Assembly: GCF_042433895.1 (NCBI RefSeq)
Contig: NZ_JBHLUA010000022.1
Span: forward strand, 1-64,000
Length of the DNA stretch: 64,000 nt
Direction of reading: 5' to 3'
Source of the DNA: Mesonia maritima
Lineage (GTDB): Bacteria > Bacteroidota > Bacteroidia > Flavobacteriales > Flavobacteriaceae
Shown here: piece by piece, positions 27,311 through 35,038 of the stretch
How the letters are laid out: each line of letters begins with the position of its first letter
Numbering within the stretch: the first letter of the stretch is position 1
Position numbers and translations under genes: made by a program
Notes under the pieces: generated by a model
The model's input: only the letters and a program-made list of their open reading frames with translations
Told to the model about the DNA's origin: nothing
Databases searched by the model: none

Positions 27311-28174
27311 ATGAGACAACTTAAAATTACGAAGCAGGTAACCAATCGTGAAACTGCTTCGCTGGACAAGTATTTGCAAGAAATCGGAAAAGTAGATTTA
27401 ATTACAGCCGATGAAGAAGTAGAATTAGCCCAGCGAATTAAAGCCGGCGACAACCGCGCTTTAGAAAAATTAACCAAAGCCAATTTACGTTTTGTGGTTT
27501 CGGTAGCAAAACAGTATCAAAACCAAGGATTAACGCTTCCCGATTTAATTAACGAAGGAAATTTAGGTTTAATTAAAGCTGCAAAACGTTTTGATGAAAC
27601 ACGCGGATTTAAATTTATTTCTTACGCGGTTTGGTGGATTAGACAATCAATTTTACAGGCTTTAGCTGAACAATCTAGAATTGTACGTTTGCCGTTAAAC
27701 AAAATTGGTTCGATTAACAAAATAAACAAAACTTTTGCTTTTCTTGAGCAATCTCACGAGCGTCCACCGAGTGCTGAAGAAATTGCGAAAGAATTAGATA
27801 TGACGGTAAATGACGTAAAGGAATCCATGAAAAATTCTGGGCGTCACGTATCGATGGATGCCCCTTTAATTGAAGGTGAAGATTCTAATTTATATGATGT
27901 TTTACGTTCTGGAGAATCACCAAATCCCGATAAAGATTTATTACACGATTCTTTAAAAACTGAAATTGAACGCGCTTTAGAAACGCTTACTTTAAGAGAA
28001 GCTGATGTTATTCGACTTTATTTTGGTTTAGCAGACCAACACCCGATGACGCTGGAAGAAATTGGAGAAACCTTTGATTTAACAAGAGAACGTGTGCGCC
28101 AAATTAAGGAAAAAGCAATTCGCAGATTAAAACACACTACAAGAAGCAAAATTTTAAAAACCTATTTAGGGTAA
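27311..28174 (+). CDS. rpoD: Primary RNA polymerase sigma factor (RpoD/SigA)
   Basis: The housekeeping sigma factor, with 287 residues. It lacks region 1.1 and the long non-conserved insert of E. coli sigma-70, as is usual in Bacteroidetes. Region 1.2 is around 19-47 ('LDKYLQEIGKVDLITADEE'). Region 2 is 62-133 with 'LINEGNLGLIKAAKRFDETRGFKF' and 'YAVWWIRQSI', and region 3 follows with 'RPPSAEEIAKELDM'. Region 4 near 230-280 has 'MTLEEIGETFDLTRERVRQIKEKA'. It would read the TAnnTTTG promoters noted here. A strong terminator follows. Confidence 0.97.
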   Translation: MRQLKITKQVTNRETASLDKYLQEIGKVDLITADEEVELAQRIKAGDNRALEKLTKANLRFVVSVAKQYQNQGLTLPDLINEGNLGLIKAAKRFDETRGFKFISYAVWWIRQSILQALAEQSRIVRLPLNKIGSINKINKTFAFLEQSHERPPSAEEIAKELDMTVNDVKESMKNSGRHVSMDAPLIEGEDSNLYDVLRSGESPNPDKDLLHDSLKTEIERALETLTLREADVIRLYFGLADQHPMTLEEIGETFDLTRERVRQIKEKAIRRLKHTTRSKILKTYLG

Positions 28175-28246
28175 TTTTATTAGATTTGCAGCAACAGTCC
28201 CGTGAAATATTTTACGGAATATAACTGTTCGTTTTTTGATTGATGA

Positions 28247-28276
28247 AAAAACCCCGGAGTGATGACCGGGGTTTTT
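28247..28276. terminator. Bidirectional terminator between rpoD and lplA
   Basis: AAAAACCCCGG (28247-28257) pairs with CCGGGGTTTTT (28266-28276) around an 8-nt loop. A weaker imperfect palindrome, CCGTGAAATATTTTACGG, precedes it at 28199-28216. Confidence 0.92.
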
Positions 28277-28278
28277 AT

Positions 28279-29283
28279 TTATAGTTCATCTGCTCCAAAT
28301 ATCAGGTTTACAAATTCTTCTTTTGAAATGTCTCCGAAATAGAGTTTCATTTCAAATTCTTGTAAAGCTTCTTTAATTGAAGCTAAATCGTACCGAATTC
28401 CTTGTAGTTTTTCTTCGATGTTTGAAACGGGGTCTTTTCCGAAGAAATCTCCATAAATTTTCAGGTTTTCTATGTGTCCTTTTTCTACAAAAATGCGAAC
28501 ATCAATTTCTCCAATTGGAAAACGCTTGGTTCGATGGATATTAAATTTTGGTGATTTTCCGTAATTCCAATCCCATTGACTGTATTTTTCGTCTTTTAAT
28601 TGGTGAACGCCTTTCCATTCTTCAGGTGTTAATTTATAAGTTTCAAAATTTGGACGATCTTCATATAAACCTTTTAAAATTTGTTTTCTGAATTCTTCAA
28701 CTTTTAATTTTTCAGATAAAAATTCATTAATATTCGCCACACGACTTCTCACAGATTTGTGTCCTTTCGATTCAATTTTGCTCATTTTTACGTTTAACGC
28801 GTTGCTTACTTCACTTAAATCGCTATCCAGCAATAAAGTTCCGTGGCTAAACATCCGTTTAACGCTAGAAAATTGCGCATTACCGGATATTTTTTTATCG
28901 TTAGCAACAATATCATTTCTTCCTTTCAATTCTGCCGGAACGCCCATTTTATTTAAAACTTTAATAACCGGCTCTGTAAATTTTCTAAAATTATTCAAGC
29001 TTTTAACATCGTAATCAGTTATAAAACTGAAGTTTAGGTTTCCAAAATCATGATAAACAGCTCCGCCACCGGAAATCCGACGAACTACATGAATATTTTT
29101 TTCTTCAACATATTTGTGATTAATTTCTTCTAAAGTATTTTGATTTCTTCCTATAATTATAGAAGGCTCATTTACGTAGAAAAGCAGGTAATCATTGCCA
29201 TGATCAAAATTTCGTAAGATATATTCTTCTAAAGCTAAATTTAGAAAAGGATTTGTAACTCCTTCATTTTCAATAAAAATCAT
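28279..29283 (-). CDS. lplA: Lipoate-protein ligase A
   Basis: Attaches free lipoate to lipoyl domains of 2-oxoacid dehydrogenases and the glycine cleavage H protein. The 334 residues match full-length bacterial LplA with N- and C-terminal domains. Key motifs are 'IIIGRNQNTLEEIN', 'VVRRISGGGAVYHDFGNLNFSFI' (lipoate-binding loop), 'GRNDIVANDKKISGNAQ' with the catalytic Lys, and 'FSHGTLLLDSDL'. It is convergent with rpoD and divergent from the BLUF gene. Confidence 0.95.
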   Translation of the reverse strand: MIFIENEGVTNPFLNLALEEYILRNFDHGNDYLLFYVNEPSIIIGRNQNTLEEINHKYVEEKNIHVVRRISGGGAVYHDFGNLNFSFITDYDVKSLNNFRKFTEPVIKVLNKMGVPAELKGRNDIVANDKKISGNAQFSSVKRMFSHGTLLLDSDLSEVSNALNVKMSKIESKGHKSVRSRVANINEFLSEKLKVEEFRKQILKGLYEDRPNFETYKLTPEEWKGVHQLKDEKYSQWDWNYGKSPKFNIHRTKRFPIGEIDVRIFVEKGHIENLKIYGDFFGKDPVSNIEEKLQGIRYDLASIKEALQEFEMKLYFGDISKEEFVNLIFGADEL

Positions 29284-29337
29284 AATTTATAGTTGCAATT
29301 TAATTCTAAAGTACAAAAATTACGATTAGCATGATAA

Positions 29338-29352
29338 AGAAATGTTATTTCT
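29338..29352. promoter_or_regulatory. Hyphenated palindrome between lplA and the BLUF gene
   Basis: AGAAAT-GTT-ATTTCT is a perfect 6+6 inverted repeat with a 3-bp centre. It could be an operator for either divergent gene, but 6-bp arms in AT-rich DNA may be chance. Confidence 0.25.
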
Positions 29353-29414
29353 AATAAAACCGTTATTGAAATTTGTTTTTTTCCCTACATTTAAAACAAC
29401 AAAACACCCTAAAT

Positions 29415-29822
29415 ATGCATAAAGCGATTTGTTATGTAAGTACTGTTTCTCCCGGTTTATCTCAAGATGAAATAGAGCAAATTTTATTGTTAAGTCAACT
29501 TAAAAATAATAACGCTCACATTAATGGACTTCTTTTATTTTCTAACGGTAGTTTTCTTCAGATTATAGAAGGAGAAAGCTCGATTATCGATAATTTATGG
29601 AAAAATATAAATTATGATAGAAGACATTTTAATTTAATTAAAATTTTTGAACAAGATGTAGTTCAAGAAAATTTTGAAGATTACCACTCTGATTTTGTTT
29701 CGATAAACACACGTTACAGTCCCGTAAAATTTCAAGAATATTTAAATCATATTCAAATGCTCGATTTTTCTTCACAAACTGCCATTAAAAATATTCTTAA
29801 TTCGTTTGTGAAATTAAATTAG
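29415..29822 (+). CDS. BLUF-domain blue-light sensor (short, single domain)
   Basis: A flavin-based blue-light sensor of 135 residues from the ATG at 29415 (the frame upstream lacks BLUF sequence). The flavin-site Tyr7 is in 'ICYVS', Asn31 in 'NNNAHINGLLLF' and Gln49 in 'FLQIIEGE', as in AppA Tyr21, Asn45 and Gln63. The beta-5 Trp/Met pair of AppA (W104, M106) reads Tyr90 and Ser92 here ('EDYHSDF'). There is no attached output domain, so the BLUF core and its C-terminal helices must act on partner proteins. The gene is standalone between lplA and rpe. Confidence 0.9.
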   Translation: MHKAICYVSTVSPGLSQDEIEQILLLSQLKNNNAHINGLLLFSNGSFLQIIEGESSIIDNLWKNINYDRRHFNLIKIFEQDVVQENFEDYHSDFVSINTRYSPVKFQEYLNHIQMLDFSSQTAIKNILNSFVKLN

Positions 29823-29833
29823 TTTATTCTTAC

Positions 29834-29841
29834 TACTTTTG
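29834..29841 (+). promoter_or_regulatory. -7 box for rpe (TACTTTTG)
   Basis: TACTTTTG matches TAnnTTTG and lies 26 bp before the rpe ATG. Confidence 0.5.
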
Positions 29842-29867
29842 TAGTTCTTTGCAAACACTTACAACGA

Positions 29868-30527
29868 ATGAGTAAACTTATAGCCCCTTCTATTTTAGCC
29901 GCAGATTTTGCTAATCTTCAGCGCGATATTGAAATGGTAAACGAAAGCGAAGCAGATTGGTTTCATATTGATATTATGGACGGCGTTTTTGTACCAAATA
30001 TTTCTTTTGGAATGCCGGTTTTAAAAGCCATAAATAAATACGCCGGAAAAATTATTGATGTACATTTAATGATTGTAGATCCAGATCGCTACATCGATAC
30101 TTTTGCTGAATTAGGTGCCGATATTTTAACCGTACATTACGAAGCTTGTCCACATTTACATAGAACTTTACAAGCCATAAAAGCCGCGGGAATGCGCACG
30201 GGAGTTGCTTTAAACCCGCATACAAACGTGAGTTTATTGGAAGATGTAATTACCGATATCGATTTGGTTTGTATGATGAGTGTAAATCCCGGTTTTGGCG
30301 GACAAAGTTTTATTGAAAATACCTATAAAAAAGTAAAACAATTAAAAGAAATAATTGCTGATAATAACGCTTCAACCCAAATTGAAATTGATGGCGGTGT
30401 AACTGACCAAAATGCTAAACAATTAGTTGAAGCCGGAGCAGATGTTTTAGTAGCCGGAAGTTTTGTTTTTAAGTCTACAAACCCTTCTGAAACCATTAAA
30501 GATTTACGTTCCATTGCAAACTCCTAA
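29868..30527 (+). CDS. rpe: Ribulose-phosphate 3-epimerase
   Basis: Interconverts ribulose 5-phosphate and xylulose 5-phosphate in the pentose phosphate pathway. The 219 residues form a TIM barrel with 'APSILAADFANLQRDIEM', 'WFHIDIMDGVFVPNISFG' (metal His and catalytic Asp), 'DVHLMIVDPDRYI', 'MSVNPGFGGQSFI' and 'IEIDGGVTDQNAK'. All catalytic positions look normal. Its 3' end overlaps the next gene by 14 bp if that gene starts at TTG 30514. Confidence 0.97.
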   Translation: MSKLIAPSILAADFANLQRDIEMVNESEADWFHIDIMDGVFVPNISFGMPVLKAINKYAGKIIDVHLMIVDPDRYIDTFAELGADILTVHYEACPHLHRTLQAIKAAGMRTGVALNPHTNVSLLEDVITDIDLVCMMSVNPGFGGQSFIENTYKKVKQLKEIIADNNASTQIEIDGGVTDQNAKQLVEAGADVLVAGSFVFKSTNPSETIKDLRSIANS

Positions 30528-31494
30528 AAAAACTGAAGTCGATGTTTTAATTATTGGCGGCGGTCCTATTGGTATTGCGAGCGCTTTACAGGCTAAAGCA
30601 AAAAATCTATCGTATGTTGTAATCGAAAAAGGTCCGTTGGTAAATTCGCTTTACCACTACCCGACCAATATGACTTTTTTTTCGACTTCAGACAAACTGG
30701 AAATTGGTGGAATTCCTTTTATTAGCAACAACCCAAAACCTACTAAATCTGAAGCCTTAGAATATTACCGCAGAATTGCGACTTCCAATAATTTAAAAAT
30801 TAATTTATTTGAAAAAGTTGAAAAGGTTGAAAAAACTCAAAACGATTTTCAAGTAAAATCTTCTAAGCAAACGTATTCAGCTAAAAATGTAGTGGTAGCT
30901 ACCGGTTTTTATGATATTCCAAATTACATGAATGTTCCGGGAGAAGATCTTCCGAAGGTTTATCATTATTATAACGACCCGCATTATTTTGCTTGTCAGA
31001 ATGTTGTTGTAGTTGGCGCGAGTAATTCTTCCGTAGATGCGGCGTTAGAAATTTATAGAAAAGGCGGAAATGTTACGATGATCGTTAGAGGAAAAACAAT
31101 TGGTGAACGTGTAAAATATTGGGTGAAACCAGATATTGAAAATAGAATTGCAGAAGGAAATATTCAAGCTTTTTTCAATACTAAAATCACTAAAATCACC
31201 GAAAACGAAGTTGAAATTATCGATGAAAACGGAAATAAATCTATACTTCAAAACGATTTTGTGCTAGCCTTAACCGGTTATCGCCCAAACTTTGAGTTTC
31301 TCGAAAAAATGGGAGTTCAACTATCTTCCGACGGAAGAAAAATTCCGCAGTATAACGATGAAACCATGGAAACCAATATTGAAGGAATTTATTTAGCCGG
31401 CGTAATTTGTGGCGGAACCGAAACGCACAAATGGTTTATTGAAAATTCTAGAATTCACGCGCATTTAATAATGGACGCCATTTCTAAAAAATAA
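30514..31494 (+). CDS. YpdA-like NADPH-dependent (bacillithiol disulfide) reductase
   Basis: FAD-binding pyridine-nucleotide oxidoreductase of 326 residues. 'VDVLIIGGGPIGIASALQA' binds FAD and 'VVVVGASNSSVDAALEIYR' binds NADPH. 'HKWFIENSRIHAHLIMDAI' near the C-terminus is family-like. It lacks the thioredoxin-reductase CxxC, as YpdA does. The best start is TTG 30514 (MQTPKKTEVDV), because the upstream in-frame ATG lies inside rpe and adds unrelated residues. The role proposed for the family is recycling bacillithiol disulfide. A terminator overlaps its stop. Confidence 0.87.
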   Translation: MQTPKKTEVDVLIIGGGPIGIASALQAKAKNLSYVVIEKGPLVNSLYHYPTNMTFFSTSDKLEIGGIPFISNNPKPTKSEALEYYRRIATSNNLKINLFEKVEKVEKTQNDFQVKSSKQTYSAKNVVVATGFYDIPNYMNVPGEDLPKVYHYYNDPHYFACQNVVVVGASNSSVDAALEIYRKGGNVTMIVRGKTIGERVKYWVKPDIENRIAEGNIQAFFNTKITKITENEVEIIDENGNKSILQNDFVLALTGYRPNFEFLEKMGVQLSSDGRKIPQYNDETMETNIEGIYLAGVICGGTETHKWFIENSRIHAHLIMDAISKK

Positions 31495-31524
31495 AACCTC
31501 TATGTTTTACAACATAGAGGTTTT
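31493..31524. terminator. Terminator overlapping the YpdA-like stop codon
   Basis: AAAACCTCTATGTT (31493-31506) pairs perfectly with AACATAGAGGTTTT (31511-31524) around TTAC. A- and U-tracts on both sides serve both convergent genes. Confidence 0.92.
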
Positions 31525-31534
31525 ATTTTAATAT

Positions 31535-32056
31535 TTACAAACTACTATCGAGCAATAACTCATCTCTTGATTTGATGTATTTGTCATAAATTTCATCATA
31601 ATTTGTCAATAAATTCAACAAGCAATATTCATTTTTTAATTCACTATGCAAAACAAAATCATTTGTATCCCTTATGTAACCGGTTTCACATTCTTCACTT
31701 TCTGACACATCTTCAGAATCAGTTGTATTACATGGTTCACCCACTTGAACGTTTTGATTTGCAAGTAAATAAGTAGTCTCACCATCGCTTCCATATACTC
31801 TTACATTGACTGTATAACAACCATGATCTCCTTTTACCAAATCACTTTCTACCCTTAGTGAAAAATCTCTTACTGGAGCCCCTATATTTGGGGTGTTTGA
31901 TTTTCCAAAGAATTTTAGTCTATCTTCTTTAGAAGTGAACTGACTATTTTCATTAGATTCGACTTCGTTAAGCTGATCTATATTTCCTTCTTTACTACAA
32001 GAAAATAAAGCTAAACAAAAAATAAAAACACTAAAGATTTTAAAAAAATTTTTCAT
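31535..32056 (-). CDS. Lipoprotein of unknown function
   Basis: A protein of 173 residues with lipobox 'CLALFSC' (Cys20). The mature protein is acidic. It has an extended region with 'YTVNVRVYGSDGETTYLLANQ', several Cys ('HGCYTV', 'GEPCNT', 'EECETGY', 'NEYCLL') that may form disulfides, and a helical end 'YDKYIKSRDELL'. I recognise no family. It is a single gene with an AT-rich leader containing a short tandem repeat. Confidence 0.75.
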   Translation of the reverse strand: MKNFFKIFSVFIFCLALFSCSKEGNIDQLNEVESNENSQFTSKEDRLKFFGKSNTPNIGAPVRDFSLRVESDLVKGDHGCYTVNVRVYGSDGETTYLLANQNVQVGEPCNTTDSEDVSESEECETGYIRDTNDFVLHSELKNEYCLLNLLTNYDEIYDKYIKSRDELLLDSSL

Positions 32057-32094
32057 AATTATTAGTATTGTTAAGCAATATTAATTCAATATTA

Positions 32095-32117
32095 ATAATA
32101 ACAATAACAATAACAAT
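32095..32117. repeat. Short AATAAC-type tandem repeat
   Basis: Just upstream of the lipoprotein gene at 31535-32056, the sequence ATAATAACAATAACAATAAC continues to 32117. It is about three and a half copies of a 6-base unit and could change length by slippage. Confidence 0.5.
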
Positions 32118-32260
32118 ATCCAAATAATTACAACCTTTTTTTAATATTTTACATATATCAAAGAGATGAGTTGTTAATATTTTAAAAATATAGGAGTTTT
32201 TATTTAAAAAAAAATCTCCACAGGCAGACAAAACCGTATTTTTACAAAAAACAAGCTTAC

Positions 32261-32995
32261 ATGGAAACAAATCTTGCAGTATTAATTGATGGTGATAATA
32301 TTCCCTCAGCTAACGTAAAAGAAATGATGGAAGAAATTGCCAAATACGGAAATCCTACGATTAAACGTATTTACGGCGATTGGACAAAACCTCATCTTGC
32401 CAAATGGAAAAACGTATTGTTAGAAAATGCCATAAATCCAATTCAGCAATACGGTTATACGCAAGGAAAAAACGCTACAGATTCTGCCATGATTATCGAT
32501 GCGATGGATATTTTATACGCCGATAAAGTTGATGGTTTTTGCCTGGTTTCCAGCGATAGCGATTTTACACGTTTGGCAACGCGATTACGAGAAGCCAGCA
32601 AAAAAGTAATCGGGATTGGCGAAAAGAAAACACCCGAACCCTTTATTGTAGCGTGTGATAAATTTATTTACATCGAAATTCTGAAACAAAAAGAAGCCGA
32701 TAATAATGGTAAAGAAAAATCTTCTAAGAAAAGTGATGTCGATAAAATCACCCCAAAAGTTATTAAACTAATTTCGAGCACAATTTCTGATGTTGCCGAT
32801 GAAGACGGTTGGGCATTTTTAGGCGACGTTGGCGGTTTATTACAGAAAAAACAACCTAATTTCGATTCGCGGAATTATGGATTTCAAAAATTAACGCCCA
32901 TGATTAGCTCGATAGATAAATTTGAAATTGAATCAAGAGAAAATCAAAAAGGGAAGTTTAAACTTATCTACGTTAGAAATAAAGAAAAAAATTAA
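32261..32995 (+). CDS. NYN-domain protein with C-terminal OST-HTH/LOTUS domain
   Basis: A putative PIN-like RNase of the LabA/DUF88 group, with 244 residues. The NYN domain (about 1-140) has acidic residues D10 and D12 in 'LIDGDNIPS', 'GKNATDSAMIIDAMDILYADK' and 'LVSSDSDFTRLATRLREA'. A linker rich in Lys and Ser (about 143-160) leads to a winged-helix OST-HTH/LOTUS module ('VIKLISSTISDVADEDGWAFLGDVGGLLQKKQPNFDSRNYGF' region), a known RNA-binding fold. Targets are unknown. Its stop overlaps the convergent peptidase gene by 4 bp. Confidence 0.9.
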   Translation: METNLAVLIDGDNIPSANVKEMMEEIAKYGNPTIKRIYGDWTKPHLAKWKNVLLENAINPIQQYGYTQGKNATDSAMIIDAMDILYADKVDGFCLVSSDSDFTRLATRLREASKKVIGIGEKKTPEPFIVACDKFIYIEILKQKEADNNGKEKSSKKSDVDKITPKVIKLISSTISDVADEDGWAFLGDVGGLLQKKQPNFDSRNYGFQKLTPMISSIDKFEIESRENQKGKFKLIYVRNKEKN

Positions 32996-33816
32996 TACCC
33001 TATAAAATTATAATTCAGCATTTCCCTAATTTTGAAATAAAAAGCAGGGAATTTTTCTTTAAAAATAGTTGGGGATTCTATAAAATATTCCACTAAAACC
33101 GCTAAAAATTCTACTCGATTTGTAAACGCGTAAGCTCGAAAATAATCTGCTTTCAATAAATTTTCTCGTATAGTTTCATCGGCAAGCAATCGAATAATTT
33201 CTTTACTCGTATCGGTAAAAATTACCGCGCTAATATCTCCTTTTTTATAACTGTTTATTTGAATAAGATGAATAAATTCATGAATTCCTAAATTCAAATT
33301 ATCGTTATGAATATTATAGCCTTGCTGAAAATCTTTCCAAGAGAAAACCAGCGCGCGCATATACGGGTTATATTCACCTTTATGGTATTTTTTTGTTACT
33401 GTTGAAAGATAAATATCAGGATAAATTAATACAATTTCTAACATCGGGAGTTTGTAATTCCGCATTCCAAAAGTTAGCATAATTGCAGTAGCCGCAACCC
33501 AAAGTTTCATTTCTTCGGTAATAATAATTCCGTCTCTTCCTTGAAATTCTTTATCGGCAATAAAAGAAATTATTCGGTGCTCAAAAACCTTCTTTTTTTT
33601 CTGCGGAAGACGTTTATAAAAAGGAAAATTATGATTGAGAAATTGCTTATCAAGCGAAGAAAGTTCTCGCGGTTTTCGCCATAAAAAATGTACAAAAGCT
33701 GGTTTTTTAAATATAAAAAGGTATAAATAATCTAATAAAATTACGGAGCGAGAAAATATAATAATCAGGAGCGAACCTATAAAAACAAGTACAAAAATTA
33801 TAGATAAAATTTTCAT
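32992..33816 (-). CDS. MtfA-like zinc peptidase, membrane-anchored
   Basis: It has 274 residues from the ATG at 33816 (the frame opens earlier with TTG, less likely). An N-terminal hydrophobic segment of about 22 residues anchors it, and the zinc motif 'GIHEFIHLIQ' (HEFIH at about 179-183) defines the active site. The preceding pattern 'VFEHRIISFIADKEFQGRDG' and 'VAATAIMLTFGM' matches the MtfA/DUF980 family. E. coli MtfA cleaves peptides and binds Mlc. The membrane anchor sets this one apart. It is convergent with the NYN gene, with a 4-bp overlap. Confidence 0.85.
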   Translation of the reverse strand: MKILSIIFVLVFIGSLLIIIFSRSVILLDYLYLFIFKKPAFVHFLWRKPRELSSLDKQFLNHNFPFYKRLPQKKKKVFEHRIISFIADKEFQGRDGIIITEEMKLWVAATAIMLTFGMRNYKLPMLEIVLIYPDIYLSTVTKKYHKGEYNPYMRALVFSWKDFQQGYNIHNDNLNLGIHEFIHLIQINSYKKGDISAVIFTDTSKEIIRLLADETIRENLLKADYFRAYAFTNRVEFLAVLVEYFIESPTIFKEKFPAFYFKIREMLNYNFIGY

Positions 33817-33913
33817 AGAAAAACTTAAAGCCTCAATATACTTCAAAAAAAATTAACCCGAGATTAACACCTTGTTGCTTTTAATTTCGTGTAAAAAAAT
33901 TAACTTGAACCGT

Positions 33914-35038
33914 ATGCATTTTAAAGAAATTAGACATTATTTACATCAACATCCCGAACTTTCGGGAGAAGAAAAGAACACGAGTTCTTACCTTTTAAAT
34001 CAATTAAAAAAAATTGAAAATTGCACCGTTCATCAAGGTTTTTCTGAACATTCTCTACTAGCAGAATTAAATTTTAAAAAACCGGGAAAAACCATATTAT
34101 TTCGAGCAGAATTAGACTCGTTACCCATTGCTGAAAAAAACGAGTTCTCTTACGCTTCTAAAGCCGAAAATATTTCACATAAATGTGGCCACGATGGTCA
34201 TATGACAATGTTACTATTTCTTGCTAAAAAATTAGAACAAGAACCTATTTCTTCAGGAAAAGTATTATTACTTTTTCAATCTTCAGAAGAAACAGGCGAA
34301 GGCGCGCAACGCATTTTAGCATCAAAAAAATTAGAAGAGTTTTCTATTGATTTTGCGTTTTCTTTACACAATGTTCCCGGCTATAAAAAAAGTTCTATTA
34401 TTACCAAAGCTGGCAGTTTTACTCCTTCAGTAGAAAGTGTAGATATTCAACTTACCGGAAAAACGAGCCACGCGGGAATGCCCGAAAAAGGAATAAATCC
34501 AGCATTGGCAGTTTCAGAAATAATTCAATATTTAAACGAAATCGATTGTAAAAAAACAACCGATAAAAATTATTTTCTCGCTACACCAATTCAAGTAAAA
34601 ATGGGAAAACCGGCTTACGGAACTTCCGCTGGCGAAGCGCTTATCAGTTATACGTTTAGAACTTGGAAACACGATAATTTTATCACAAAAAAAGAAGCGT
34701 TAATCGGTGCGATTAATACCATATCAAAAAAACACGAACTTTATATTCAATGGAATTGGAAAGAATCATTTCAGGCAAATTATAATGCTGAAGAAGCTTT
34801 TAACATGATTAAAGAAGCCGCAAAAGAAATTCAATTAAATTTTATTGAAAAAGAAATGCCGTTTTCGTGGGGAGAAGATTTTGGTAGTTTTACCCAAAAA
34901 TACAAAGGCGCGATGTTCGGTTTAGGAGCCGGAGAAAATTGTCCGGAATTGCATAATCCCGATTATGATTTTCCTGATGAAATTGCCGAAAATGGCGTTA
35001 ATTTATTTTATTCATTAGCCAAAAAAGCTTTATCATGA
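33914..35038 (+). CDS. M20-family amidohydrolase/peptidase
   Basis: A metal-dependent hydrolase of 374 residues from the ATG at 33914, after which the M20D block 'LHQHPELSGEE' begins. The metal site is C91-GHDGH96 ('HKCGHDGHMTML') and the catalytic Glu pair is E125/E126 in 'SSEETGEGAQ'. A dimerisation domain in the middle includes 'GKTSHAGMPEKGINP'. Relatives hydrolyse N-acyl amino acids, hippurate or IAA-type amides. Its end overlaps the racemase-like gene by 4 bp (ATGA), so the two are made together. Confidence 0.9.
   Translation: MHFKEIRHYLHQHPELSGEEKNTSSYLLNQLKKIENCTVHQGFSEHSLLAELNFKKPGKTILFRAELDSLPIAEKNEFSYASKAENISHKCGHDGHMTMLLFLAKKLEQEPISSGKVLLLFQSSEETGEGAQRILASKKLEEFSIDFAFSLHNVPGYKKSSIITKAGSFTPSVESVDIQLTGKTSHAGMPEKGINPALAVSEIIQYLNEIDCKKTTDKNYFLATPIQVKMGKPAYGTSAGEALISYTFRTWKHDNFITKKEALIGAINTISKKHELYIQWNWKESFQANYNAEEAFNMIKEAAKEIQLNFIEKEMPFSWGEDFGSFTQKYKGAMFGLGAGENCPELHNPDYDFPDEIAENGVNLFYSLAKKALS

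Noticed and set aside
28199..28216. Imperfect palindrome after rpoD as a riboswitch or small RNA
   Set aside because: It is only 18 nt and directly precedes a standard terminator; nothing suggests an independent RNA.
32040..32270. Minus-strand frame of 76 codons upstream of the lipoprotein gene
   Set aside because: It reads through an AATAAC repeat (giving IVIVIVI) and overlaps the start of the NYN gene; the product is low complexity.
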